Part shown: positions 23,922-35,790 of the stretch, one piece after another
Layout of the letters: every line of letters begins with the position of its first letter
How positions within the stretch are numbered: the first letter of the stretch is position 1
Origin: Notamacropus eugenii
Lineage: Eukaryota > Chordata > Mammalia > Diprotodontia > Macropodidae
Direction: 5' to 3'
NCBI RefSeq assembly: GCF_028372415.1
Contig: NC_092875.1
Span: 341,613,123 to 341,677,122, forward strand
DNA length: 64,000 nucleotides
The notes under the pieces: model-generated
The model's input: the letters and a program-made list of their open reading frames with translations, nothing else
Database searches by the model: none
Told to the model about the DNA's origin: nothing
Translations under genes and position numbers: made by a program

Positions 23922-25189
23922 AAAGGTAAAAACTAAATATTTTCACCAAAATTTGGGTTATAAAGAACATTGAAAAGTATTCTAGACAAATTAATCTTTT
24001 TAAAGAAACTTCTTAGAGGAATCTTGGAAGGAATAAAAGAAATTGATCTACTTTCACAATCCCTAGTCACACAGTTTGTATCTTAGTGTATTTTCAATTT
24101 TTTAGCTTCCTTTGTATTTACGAAAAAATAATGATTTTGTTCAGAAAAAAATTTTTCTTAAAATTATTATGTACAAAATGACTCCATTGTTTAACCTGTT
24201 ATTTACTGAGAGTTCAGTAAAATGTTTTCATTTGTTCAAAATGTACTCTGACTTAGCTATGACTTTTAATATTGGCATCTTCTTTCTTGCATTTTAACAA
24301 GTGACCTAATTTTTGTTTGTAGGAAGAAAAAAAGAAAAAGTAAGAACTGTGATTAGCAGTAGTTCTAAGGAATCAAGGACGTCTCCCCATTCTTGCCTTC
24401 CTCTCTTTTCCCAGTCCTTATTGCATAGTCATACTAATGGTATATCCACAGACTGAGGTTTGAGGCTTGAAATCCCACTGCTCGGAGGAAAGCACCTATA
24501 TATCAGAAGGCAGTAAGGACTCCTTTTTGGAGACAATGTTAGGGCATTGCTGTGGACTATGGGGTGTCACATGGGCAGTCTTGTAATGACTCCATTTGCC
24601 CAAGAAATAGTAATGTCTACTACAGAAACTCAATTCCAAGTCACTAATAGCTAGTAGTCTTCTTGATATTTGCCTAAATAGAATTTTTAAGGAGTAGACA
24701 TTGATTCCAGGTCTTGATCATTTCTCTTCCTATCCTACATTTAACCATCTCTAATTTTGCTTAGCCTTTCAAAAGACAAGAAAGTTATAGACCCTGAACT
24801 AAGGTAGGGGGAAGAATAAGTTGTGCTTTGAGTTGTTGTCTTGGAAAGTTTTGGGGAAAGAAATTGCAAGGATCTTGGATGTGGTGGTCCTAGATATCTA
24901 GTTGCTTCTTACTGCTGGGGGTGGGGTGGAGAGCAGTAAAGTACTACCTGGGGCTCTGGAAGGGAATAAAAGAATGTCACCCGGGTTCTACCACACAGTA
25001 GCTTACCCCTCAGGCAAAGCTTTTCCAGCTGGTCCTTCTGCTAAGGAATCATTTTGTCCTCCCTCAACAATTCCCCTGATATCTCCTCAACATAATCTCA
25101 AATCTGAGTAGGGGTCTAGGGGGGAAGGCAGTTCTATAAGAAGTTAATGAGAACCAACACCAAGCCTTGACCTTGTCACCTGCACTCTT

Positions 25190-25385
25190 CTTAAAAGAGA
25201 TGATATAGCAATAATTAGTACAATTTAGAAATTAGACCTCAGTTTTGGAATCAAGCTTCTTTAAGAAGTATCTATAGAGAAAAAAACAATCATAAGCCCT
25301 TATCGGCTAGTTCTTTTTAAATGATACTCCATCCTTATTGGATTTTCCAGTCAAAAATACCATTAGGATGAAAGAACATAAAATA
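25190..25385 (+). repeat. Direct repeat copy 2 (about 200 bp)
   Basis: Partner of 23,724-23,921, same orientation, about 1.47 kb downstream. Similarity fades beyond ACTCTTCTT on the left and GAACATAA on the right. Confidence 0.8.
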
Positions 25386-25753
25386 AAGGGACTTTTTGAT
25401 AAGTGATTATACAGAACCTACAGGCAAAACTCTCTAATGCAGTGGTAAGTCCTATTATAGATTCTCTATTTAACTGCTTCAGATGTCAGAATTGCTACTT
25501 TAAATCCAAACCTCATTGAGATGGAAACCTGTTGCTACAGTGGATAGACATTGCACATTATTTATTGGTTTAAAATACATTTATAGAAAATACTATGTTT
25601 GACATACACTATTTTAAGCCAATAACAAATTGTATGCTATAAAAAATTGGGATGTTTTGCCTGTTCTAAAGCAATAACATCTGAGGATGAATTCTCTGCC
25701 TTTACTTAACTTGTCTGTCATAACTGCATTTGAATACAATATACAGTGTTCTT

Positions 25754-25759
25754 AATAAA
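25754..25759 (+). terminator. Candidate polyadenylation signal in the RPRD1A 3' region
   Basis: AATAAA followed within 20 bases by a T-rich stretch resembling a downstream element. Use is unproven. Confidence 0.4.
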
Positions 25760-28700
25760 ATTCCTTTTTTATTTTTTTTAAATTAAAAGTGCTGGTGATG
25801 ATGAAAAGTTTTATAAATTGGAATGTGGGTTTTATGTTTTTGTTTTTGTAGGGCTAGTGGTGCTTGAAGGCTGTTGGTACTCAAGGTATTCTAAGGAAAC
25901 ATTCTTGAGTGACTCTGAAAGAGACTCATGATTGTAGATACAGTAAAGTGCATAAGTTGCTTTACCCCATCTAAACTATTTGAGGGTTATGTTGTTTAGG
26001 TGGCTCCTAGTCCATTAGAATAGTGAAAGACAATGTCTCTACCCATCTACCCACCCCAACCTTGCCTTCTCCTCTTCCCCATGTTGTTTACTTATACTAA
26101 TGATGAATCTATAGATGATAAGATTTTAATTTAGATATCTTTGTGTAAGGGATCATACCCTTCCTTTTTCTCCCCTAGCACCTAACACAGTGTTAGGAAC
26201 ATAGTAGGTGAACAAGAAAGAGATGTTGCTTGGAGCCTGCTTTCTCCTATCCTGTACGGGAGACATCTTTCACTCATTGTACTCAAAGCTGCTCTGTGGG
26301 ATATTAGACATCCCTTCAAAGTGCACATCTGGTGGAAATTTATACAAACCTGGTTTATTATTTAATCCAAATCCAGCAGTTCCAAATCCCACCTCATCTT
26401 TTCCCTGCAAAATAAAAAAATGTTTTATGATCATCAGCAAGAAGTATCTTCCTCTCAATATCTCTTTATCTGTATGTGTGTATATATATATATATTTATG
26501 TACACATACCTCAAGTCACCAACACAGTCTTTTGGAAAACATAAATTTACATTAAATAAATTGCACAGGCATTAAGATGTTGCAGTGTAGCACATACTAT
26601 TCCAAAAGGACAACATCTTTTTACCATCTAGTTGGCTGATAAGAATTTCTCATTCAGAAGACTTTGTTGTGTCCACATAGCAGTGACTTAAAAATGCCCA
26701 CAGTTTCTCAAGGAGCCCAATACCTGCTATAATGGTTCAAATGTCTTTTTGTTTAACTTAGATATTTTTTCTAGACATACAACTATGTACCTCAAAGAAA
26801 TCTCTTTATGTAAGGGAGATATATATTGGCACAGAGGGAATACAAATTTGATATTTCTTAAGTAAAAAGTTTCATACCTGTCCTTGGGCCATTCCTCCTC
26901 ACCCCAGGGCCCCTGGAAGAGAGCTTGTGTTGTACCTACCCCGTCTTTGCCTCTCTTTCTTCTTTCAACCCTCCTTTTTCCTGGATAGGAATGTGGTTAG
27001 ATTTCACTTTGTAGTAGTATGATAACACTACCCTTGGTAGTAGGGAAGGAGCTGGCTCAGGGATGCAGAATTACTAACTGTTCAAGGTCCTACAACCTGG
27101 GTTCATTGTTGTCTCCTTCCCCCAAGCCATTTTTCATCTCCCACATTTGTAATAGTCTTCCTGTATTCACTCCCTGTATTTTCAAGTTACACTTGAAAAA
27201 GTTTTAGCCACAATAAATAGCTAAATCCCAAAGTGGCTTTGTACCCAATTCCCATCCCTCAAATTCTATATTTTTCTATATTTTGGAATTTCTCTTGTAG
27301 ATTGACTGTTGACTGAAGTGTAATGGTGGGGTGGGAGGGTAGGACTGTGGGATAAAGCAGGGATGGACTGGCTAATGAGGACCCAGTCCTAAGAATTATA
27401 AATGAATTTTGGAACCACACACATTTCTAAATGTGGTTTGCTGGTCAAAATGTAGAAAATGAAAGTCTTTAGCCAATGACAATCAAGTGCTTGTTAATAT
27501 AATCATTATTGAAAGCCACTAATTTAATCCATCATTGTTAAGGCCAGCCCTGCAAATGAGGTATCGTTTTGACCATCTTTATAGTCAGTTTTCCCTATGT
27601 TACTATTTCATTTAGTCACATGTATTGAACTTGCATTTGCATTTCACTTAGAGAAGTATAAATTTGGAGATGAATGATTTTCAAGGGTTATTAAAGTACG
27701 CTTAAACAGGTGTTATTTTCTGGTTTTACTTAGCTGTTAATATTTTAGGTTGTAATGATGTTGCCCTCCACCACACTATAGTTAGATATGCCAGCTTAGT
27801 ACTCAAGAATCTGTTATTTCCTTTTAGTTGCTGTGTTTGTGATTAAGATATGCTCTGACCATGTGAAGAGTAATTGTGACCGAATTATTGTCTTAAAGTG
27901 ACATGCTTCTTGGGACTCATCTACGGTCACAGTAGATGGGTATAGTGCCAACCAGGCATCCAGTGTTCCCATAGCATCTTTTAGCTGATAGCTCTAAGCT
28001 CCCTAGCCAAGGGTATTTTGACAGGAAACTGGTGGTGGTGTGAAAGAATTGCATCTCCTCCCTAGTTCCCTGCCCTTAGCATTTTTTTGCTTCTTCATCC
28101 ATCAGCAAAAACAGAAAGTGATTAATTACATCCAGGTGGCATTTCTACAAAAAAGATCTTATGTGCCTTTTTCTATTCAAAGGAGGTTTAATATAAGTGC
28201 AGGGTAGCTCAAAAGTCTTTGAAAAATTATTAAGCTTTAATAGTTTAAAACTGCGATTTTTGAGTCACCTATACAGTGGTCCCTATCAATTAGAAACCTT
28301 TAAAACAAAATTTTGGTATAGTTCTTGGATTTAGGAATGTTGAAGTTTTTAGCAAAAAAACTTTTCTTCCTTTCCTCCAGAATAATTATTCCAGAGTGAA
28401 CTATTTAAAAATAATGTTGAAAAGGAAAACTTGACTAGGTTTGTAAATGAAGAGATAAAAGTATTTTCACCACACAGTTTTTAAAAGCTGATATGTAATT
28501 TATATTAGGTTTAATATTATATTGTGTAAAGTCGTCCTCCAGTGCTTCATCTTGGTGGAGTTGACCCTAGACTGTTGATGGCTATGCCAGTGATTCAGAA
28601 GTGGATCTAGCAGCTTCTCTCAAACTAGAAAGGCTCTGAGTACTTCCCTGCCATTCAAGACTGCCACTCAAGGACCAGGCTAGCTACATTCAGAAGGGTT

Positions 28701-29579
28701 CATCAGCAAATGAACTCTTAATAATGAAGGATTACATTAGTGACTTCAGATAATTAAGATTAAACTAACAAGAACTTGATTGAAACTGTCTAAATGTCTG
28801 TCAAGTGATGAATTTTGATTTAAAAAATTCATGGAATTATGTCCTAAGGCATGAAAGGGGGAGGGGGGAAGTCTTCCCTGATGTTTACCCACATCACTGG
28901 AATCATGAGTTTTTGAAAGATTGAAATTATTGTTCAATAACAATGGTTAGTTTTTTTAAAAAAGAAATAACAGGTTTATATGTTTCATATTTCTGGCTCT
29001 ACCTAATGGCACTCCTATTTTAGGAAACATAAAACAAAAACACATGACAGATAACACCCTTGTAATAATTTATTGTGATCTTAAAATACTAGTGGGATCA
29101 GTGAAGATAAAGAGGTCTCTAAGTGCTTGTTTTCTATTGCTCTAGAAATTATATGGTTATTATTAGAAGTGTTTTTTATCACTTTTGTTTTTAACCAAAA
29201 GAAACTTTTCTCCAATTTTTAATAGAAAAAAAGTTCTAACTTTGTTTTGAGATGAGTAAACCAATTATGAACATCTTTTAACTAAAATTCTTCAGCCCTG
29301 TTGTGATGTGTTTTGGACTTTGGTATCATTTCGAACTTTATTACAACAATTCCCTACTTACAGCATGGTTTTTAGGTTGCAATCTGTACAAACATAATGC
29401 AGCACTTTGTAACTTCTTTGTAACAAATCTCATTTGTTTCAAGTTGTTAAAAAAGGAGACACAATATTAAAAATGTACAGACTATTGTTTCATCGTATGC
29501 TACTCCCTGGATTTGTGATTCTTGTGTATTTCATGTCCTTTAAGAACACTTCTGTATAATGGTTTTTCATATTGAAAAG

Positions 29580-29585
29580 AATAAA
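29580..29585 (+). terminator. Candidate distal polyadenylation signal of RPRD1A
   Basis: AATAAA at the end of a unique AT-rich segment, preceded by TGTATAATGG. Beyond it the sequence changes to repeats and a (GT)n run. Confidence 0.4.
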
Positions 29586-29600
29586 ATGCATAAAAAAGGA

Positions 29601-29915
29601 AAAGTGATGTTTCAAGAATTATCTTCAGAATTCTTACTGAGGAAAAACAAAGCAAAATGTTACCCTGCAAGCAGATTTGCTATTAAAATTGTCAATATAT
29701 TCCAACATAACTTAGTAATATGAATTATCTGTTTAAAATGAGTTTTATCCAATTCAGTGTAGTCCTGGGAGATACTGGACCAAATCATGGACCAGTGCCC
29801 CAGTGGGCAAAATTTACATGGAATGAAGTTTCAATTAAACAAATAGGATGAACTGCCATCTGAGATAATAAATTCCCCATCACCCAGAGAGATTTTTAAG
29901 CAGAGATTGGATGTT

Positions 29916-29973
<58 letters not shown>

Positions 29974-30900
29974 AAATACTAAATAATCATTGAGTCCTTG
30001 CTAACTTTAATATTCTGTGATCCAATCTGTGTCTATTTCACTTTCCCTTCAGATGAAAAGTTTGATGAATCACATAACAGGTGACTGAAATAATGAATCA
30101 GTTAGGTGGCATAGCCCCTAACATGAAGCCAACTGACCAATGCTGAGTCCTTCAGAGTTTATCATTTCTTAAAAGCACTTATTAAATGCTTTCTTCTTTA
30201 ACTTCTTCCAGCTCTTTGGACTTAAGCAAACAAATTGCCACCAACACTGACACATAGGAAGTAGGTATCAACATGGACATGTATATTGGCAATAAAACCA
30301 ACCCAATGCCATGAACCTGTCACAAACTTCCATTAATATTGGTCTTTGAATGAATCAGCACATAAGATGGTGAATAGTTGTGAGATTTTTAAAAAACTTG
30401 GACCTACTGTTTTATTGGCATTCCCCTCACAATTTAGTCCTGTACCATCTCAGCAATTTATAGACTCAGAGTTTCCTGGGGGCAGGGAAGAGTTTGATAA
30501 CTCCCCAAAGATGCCCGATGAAATCTATGTCAGAAGTAGAAATTGAACTTGGATCTTTCTGACTGTGAGGTCAGTCCACCATCATGGACAGGGGTTCATT
30601 ATTAAGTGCTGTCTCTTGATGATGCAATTTATTTTCCATAGAAAATAATTGTGTTGACAATGTCTTAAGATGAAGGAGGATACCTCCCTCTCTCCTCACA
30701 GAAGTGGAGGACTATGAGTGCATTTGTATGTACTGTCAAACTTGACATGTTGGTTAGTTTTGCTAAAACACTTTTTTCTTCTCTTTTTTATTCTTTGTTA
30801 TGAGGAAAGTTTCTCTGAGTGGAGGCAGAAAAGAGCTACGCTAAAAAGCAAAGTTGATACAAAAATTTTTAATCAATTTTTTGTTTTAAAAAATAAAATG
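29601..30900. other. Intergenic DNA between converging genes
   Basis: No gene seen. It contains an uninterrupted (GT)n run at 29,917-29,970 (27 units). The frame at 30,346-30,546 has no recognisable content. The rest is unassigned. Confidence 0.5.
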
Positions 30901-30904
30901 AAGT

Positions 30905-31742
30905 GGTGGGGGATCGTGGGAAGATGGTGGCATGTTACAACACTGAGGACTCCATATCTCTGAAAGCACTCCACTGGTGCTACCACACCACATTAATGTA
31001 CCACATTATTAGTTTACGGAAGGAGTCACTTCTGTGCTTCCACATCCAATCCAAAATTCTACAGAGGGACCGTCAGAGTTCTGTGCAGATCCTCCCGTGG
31101 AGTTCCTAGGATAGACAAATTGCCCAGCTGGTTGAGAGCCCTTCCTGCTTGAAGGAGCAACTTGAGGCATTTTGGGCAGTTCAGCATTGCATTCCTGGAA
31201 AGGACAGGGAAAGGGAACAAGCATTTATACAGCACTTCCTGCGTGCCAGGCAGGGGGCTAAGGACTTTAGAAATATCTCATTTGATACAAAATGTAAACC
31301 AAGCCTGAAGCTAGCCCAGTGCTGATGGACTCAACACACCTAGCCTCAGGACATTTAATGAAGGTTTTATTTGTTCACTAGTGGCCTCAGCTAGGCTGAA
31401 GGAGAAAGGCCCTTTGCAAAATCCAGGCCTGTCCTATGGGGTGGCAGCTCAGCACAAGTGGTGGAAGAGCCCAAGTGGAGCCAACAACAAGAGCCCAGTG
31501 ACAAGAGGAAGTCCCCAGACAGAGCCCTGGAATCCTTTAAAGATGGAGCCTGGTCTGGCTCATTATATTCAATCCCTGGTAGGCCTAGCTTACAATTCTG
31601 GTTCATTGAATGGACCACACAAAAAATAATGATTCAACAAAACAAGCAATATCGAAACAAACAGACAAAAAAAAAAACCAAACAGAAGAAAATCTGTCCT
31701 GAAAAACGGATCAAGAAGAGAATCTTAAGTATTATTGGAGTC
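30905..31742 (+). mobile_element. Older L1/half-L1, left part (5' UTR and start of ORF1 RRM)
   Basis: Starts with a 5' L1-like signature (GTGGGAAGATGGTGGC), continues through a GC-richer 5' UTR and an A-rich segment to an ORF1 relic (CAAGAAGAGAATCTTAAGTA, matching RRDNLKI of copy C). A truncated CORE-SINE (about 31,205-31,285, ACAGCACTTCCTGCGTGCCA) sits inside. ORF1 resumes at 32,641 after a nested insertion. Confidence 0.6.
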
Positions 31743-32635
31743 TCATGCAAATCAGAACAACTCTGAGGTACCACATCACACCTCTCAGATTGGCTAAGAT
31801 GACAAAACAGGAAGATGATAAATGTTGGAGAAGATGTGGGAGAGTTGGAACACTAATTCATTGTTGGTGGAGTTGTGAGCTGAACCAGCCATTCTGGAGA
31901 GCAATTTGGAATTATGTCCAAAGGGCTACAAAAATGTGCATACCCTTTAATCCAGCAATAGTGCTTCTAGGACTGTATCCCCAAGAGATCATAAAAATGG
32001 GAAAGGGTCCCACATGTACAAAAATATTTATAGCAGCTCTCTTTGTGGTGGCCAAAAACTGGAAATGAAGGGGATGCCCATCAATTGAGGAATGACTGAA
32101 TAAATTGTGTATGAATGTAATGGAGTAGTATTGTGCCATAAGAAATGATGAACAGAAAGACTTCAGAGAGGCCTGGAAAGACTTATATGATCTGATGCTG
32201 AGTGAAAGGAGCAGAACCAGGAGAACTATGTACACAGCAACAACCACAGTGTGCAAGGAATTTCTTTGGTAGACTTAGTGCTTCATTGCAATGCAAGGAC
32301 TTAAATATTTCCCAATGGTCTCTTAAGGCAAAATGCCTTCCATATCCAGGGAAAGAACTATGGAATTCCACTGCAGGATAAAGAAGATCATTTTCTTTTG
32401 TATTATGTTTTGGTTTGTTTTATGATTTCTCCCATTCATTTTAGTTCTTCTATGCAACCTAAGGTGAAAATGTATTTAATAGGAATGCATGTGTAGAACC
32501 TATATAAAACTGTATGCTATCTCAGGGAAAGAGTGGAAAGATAGGGAGAAAGTGGGGGAGGGAGGAGAAAAGTCTAAGATATATGGAAGTGATTGTAGAA
32601 CACTGAAATAAATAAAATTTAAAAAAAATTTTAAA
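31743..32635 (+). mobile_element. 5'-truncated L1 insertion (ORF2 C-terminus + 3' UTR) with target-site duplication
   Basis: Encodes the L1 ORF2p C-terminus (CGRVGTLIHCWWSCELNQPF, then IPFNPAIVLLGLYPQEIIKM and CTKIFIAALFVVAKNW), with a stop after NWK, followed by a 3' UTR and an AAATAAATAAAATTTA tail. The 16-nt flanks AAGTATTATTGGAGTC (31,727-31,742) and AAGTGTTATTGGACTC (32,636-32,651) match at 14 positions, marking a complete insertion. The minus-strand partner is at 10,470-11,050. Confidence 0.87.
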
Positions 32636-33600
32636 AAGTGTTATTGGACTCCCCAAAAATTATCAGAAAAAAAAGTCTGGATACCCTGTTTCTGGAAATT
32701 ACAAATGAAAATTGCCTAGAACTTTTAGAACTAGAGGGGAAAGTGGGGGTAAACATCTACTGGTCATTTACAGATATGCCCTGGAAACCTCCAGGAATAG
32801 CCTATCCAAAATCTAGAACTTCCAGATGAAAGAAAAAATGCACCATATAGCCAGAAAGAAAGAGTTCTAATACCAAGGAACTCCAATAAAGATTACATGA
32901 GACTTAGTAGTTGCTTCTTAAAACAAGAGGAAAGCTTGCAATGATATCCAAAAGGCAAGAGGTAAAAGTTTACAAGCCATCTCAATAGAACTTTAATGGA
33001 ATAGAAGAATTCCAAGCATTCCTGAAGAAAAGATCAGTAATGATTAGACATTTTGAAATGGCCAAGAGAAACACTGGAAGGTATGCAAATTTGTATAATT
33101 TGAACAATGGAAGTCAATAAACCAGCGTTTGACAAAAGCAGAAAACACCTAATACCTAGGAAAGAGCTCCCTATTTGATAAAAACTGCTAGGAAAACTAG
33201 AAAGCAGTTTGGCAGAATTTAGGATTAGACCAACATCTTAATCTTAGACCATATTCCACAATATATTCTAAATGGATATGTGATCTTAGTATTATTATCA
33301 CACTATTTTTTAAAAATTAGAAGAAAAACAGATCAAAACATACTTCTTACTGCTATGGGCAGGAGATATATTCTTAACCAAACAGGGGATACAAAACACA
33401 CACATACACACACGTGTGCACACACACATATGTATATGCCATTCTGCAACAGAGAAGTGGTGAAAAGATATGAACAAACATGTCTCAAAAGAAGAGTGGC
33501 ATTCACAATTATTTAAAACTCACCAAATCATTAATAAGAAGAGAAATGTAACAAAACCCTAAGATTTCAACTTACACACTAAATTTGGAAAGATGACATT
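32636..33600 (+). mobile_element. Older L1/half-L1, right part (ORF1 C-terminal relic and L1-derived tail)
   Basis: 32,641-33,080 continues ORF1: IRKKSLDTLFLEITNENCLE parallels MIKKKSLDIIFHEIIKENCP of copy C, then decayed CTD. 33,100-33,595 resembles L1 ORF2-3' sequence (CTCCCTATTTGATAAAAACTG; TTCTAAATGGATATGTGATC), so L1 fragments are probably juxtaposed. A (CA)n tract is at about 33,393-33,430. Confidence 0.6.
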
Positions 33601-35219
33601 TTTTTCCTTGTATCTCTAGGGTTTCGCATAGTTCCTGGCCCCATGGTAGATGCTTAATTAATACTTGTTGATTTATTGAATTGAGCTCCTTCTTTAAGAC
33701 TCTTCTTACATTGTACAATGATTTACTTTTATCAGAAAACATATTGGTAAAACCCCAACTCTCCTAGGGAAAACAGTTGTGAAAGAGTTATTGTTTCCTA
33801 AGTTGATAAGGGAGTTCTGAAAGTGACCCCAAAAGTAGTCCTTAGTGATCCTCCTGGTCTTAGTCATCAGAGATCTTTCCTTCTTTGTCCCACTGGCACT
33901 TGAGATTAAATTGGCTATTCAGGCTCTAGCCAGCAAATTTTGGCTACTTGACATATGGCATCTTTCTTGAATACCATGCCTTCTAGGTTATAGACATACG
34001 CAAGGAACCCAATTCTCCCTCCACCCATAGAATCAAATAATCTCAAAACCTCTAATTGCTCTCTCTGCTTCCAACCTCTGCTCTCTCTTATCCATCCAAG
34101 TGAATATAAATCAACTTTATGTAAGAACTCAGTATTGGACTGGAGTTGGGGTCTGTTACAGAAAACTCATCATTTCCCAAACTAATAGCACAATACGTTC
34201 TAACACTAGATTGGCCAAAGAAATTAAGCCCCTTGACTGAGGAAATTCCTTTGTGCTTCTTTGGGACATGGGACTCATAGTCTCAAGGAATGAATGCATT
34301 TCATGTCAACCACATGGATCTGAAAGCCTTCAGATTAGCTTTCCATATATTTAGATGTAGCATTGTCTATGTAGGTGTGTTGTAACAAGCAAAATTTCCA
34401 TACTGACCAGTAGGCTCCATCTAAGCATGTGTAAATCTTTTGGGAGAGGGGTGCTACACAGAGATAATCTGAGACCCATCTTTTATGTGATAAAGTATAT
34501 AAATGCTACCTGACCAAATGGTAGAGAATATTTAAGATTTAGGACCGGCTTATACATTCCTTGAGAGCAGGCAAGTTTCAATTTTGGATCTTATCCTTCA
34601 CTTAATAAAATGCCTTGCATATAGGAGACCCTTTACAAATATCTGTTGAGTTAATAAATGGAAAAATTACTTAAGGGGACTGTACTGTCAATTATGGGTC
34701 TTATCTGAAGACACCCTCACTGGGATAGTGAACTCCTCAGCAAATAACTTAAAAAGAGAGTCAATAATCTTATAAGGGTTAACTTGAAGGGTGATAGACT
34801 TGTTCTGTCTCTGAGCTCCCCTCAAAAGGAACTCCAGGGAAGAAGTATCCAATTTTTGTTTCGTTTGTTCCAGGAAGAGTGCTATAGACACTAATGCTTT
34901 TTCTTTTTAAATGTTTTTATTGATAGTTTAAAAAAATTTCTCCACATTATTTTGATTTTCCCCAATGTGTCTCCTCTCTCTCCCAAAGAGTCATCTCATA
35001 TAATAGTTTTTTTTTTAAAGCCAAATAAAACAAAGTTTATTAAGGATTCACCTAATTGGGTTGCCTCTTAAGGAACCTAAGCATTTGTAATGCTTGAAAG
35101 TGTTTTTTTAAAGAAAAAAATAACAAGGGGAAAATTGGCAAAACTAAAATAAGTCTGAAGGATGGGCATTGTGTGCAACACTTGCAGACCACTCCTCTTC
35201 GCAAAGGCATGGAGTTAGG
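33601..35219. other. Intergenic DNA with L2-tail-like and LTR fragments
   Basis: 33,600-33,680 (TAGATGCTTAATTAATACTT) and 34,550-34,665 (CCTTGAGAGCAGGCAAGTTT) resemble L2/SINE 3' tails. 35,015-35,105 shares AAAGTTTATTAAGGATTC and TAAGCATTTGTAATGCTT with the LTR-like unit at 54,945-55,562, in the same orientation. Otherwise nothing seen. Confidence 0.45.
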
Positions 35220-35475
35220 AGTACCCTCTCATATCTTTTCTTTCAGGTCATATTTATTCTTTATAATTTTGCTACATTCACTTTTGATTTCATGATTATT
35301 CTTTCCATTTACATTTCTTATTGTGTTGATCTGATTTTCAGTCTTTTTAATCATTTGAAAACTAAAGGTTTATCAATTTTATTAGTCTTTTTTTAAAAAA
35401 AATCTGTTTATTAATCATTTCTTTCATTTTTTAGTCTCCATTCTATTTCTCCTTTAATTTAAAAAAATCTCTCCT
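35220..35475 (-). mobile_element. L1 ORF2 fragment, antisense, badly decayed
   Basis: The segment GGTTTATCAATTTTATTAGT followed by a T/A-rich run resembles the antisense of the L1 ORF2 reverse-transcriptase region. No frame survives. Confidence 0.4.
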
Positions 35476-35499
35476 GTGCTAATTTTACCCACCTGCCAA

Positions 35500-35790
35500 A
35501 ATAATGTATTCCTATGTACGGGTCTGACCACATTACTGACTTGCTCAAAAAACCTTCAGTAAATCCTCACTCCCCCTGGACATAACACCCTCTTCTCCAC
35601 CACCATGTCCACTTTTAAGGAGTTATTACCTCCCTTTACACATACCACTCCAGTCAGTCTGAAGGACTAGATGTTCTGAATCCCTCATCTCTCTTGTACT
35701 TTGCCTATCTTCATGGAAAAAAAACCAAGTGTCACATTTTAAACTTTTCCTGACCCAGTTAACCACCTCATCCTCCTCAAATTAACTTGA
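35500..35790 (+). mobile_element. L2 3'-region fragment
   Basis: GGTCTGACCACATTACTGAC and AACCTTCAGTAAATCCTCAC follow the L2 consensus phrase order (…tctgaccac-tcactcc…cttcagtggctcc…), continuing to the CCTCATCTCTCTTGTACTTTG region. Confidence 0.55.

Larger units (their letters stand above)
21041..29600 (+). other. RPRD1A: RPRD1A 3' UTR and downstream flank
   Basis: The stretch has no credible coding frame and is AT-rich and mostly unique, as expected of a long mammalian 3' UTR. AATAAA hexamers occur at 22,192, 22,324, 22,512, 25,754 and 29,580. The 25,754 signal is followed by a T-rich tract. The 29,580 signal lies after a low-complexity, T-rich unique segment with UGUA-type motifs and is my best guess for the distal end. 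Which signals are used cannot be read from DNA. The region also holds an old repeat (about 22,960-23,570), a diverged 200-bp direct repeat (23,724 and 25,190), and an L2-tail-like piece near 26,170-26,210. Confidence 0.5.

Noticed and set aside
26208..26555. 115-codon plus-strand frame
   Set aside because: No domain, ends in a TA/CA microsatellite, inside the RPRD1A 3' region.
31912..32256. 114-codon minus-strand frame
   Set aside because: Antisense shadow of the L1 ORF2 C-terminal relic.
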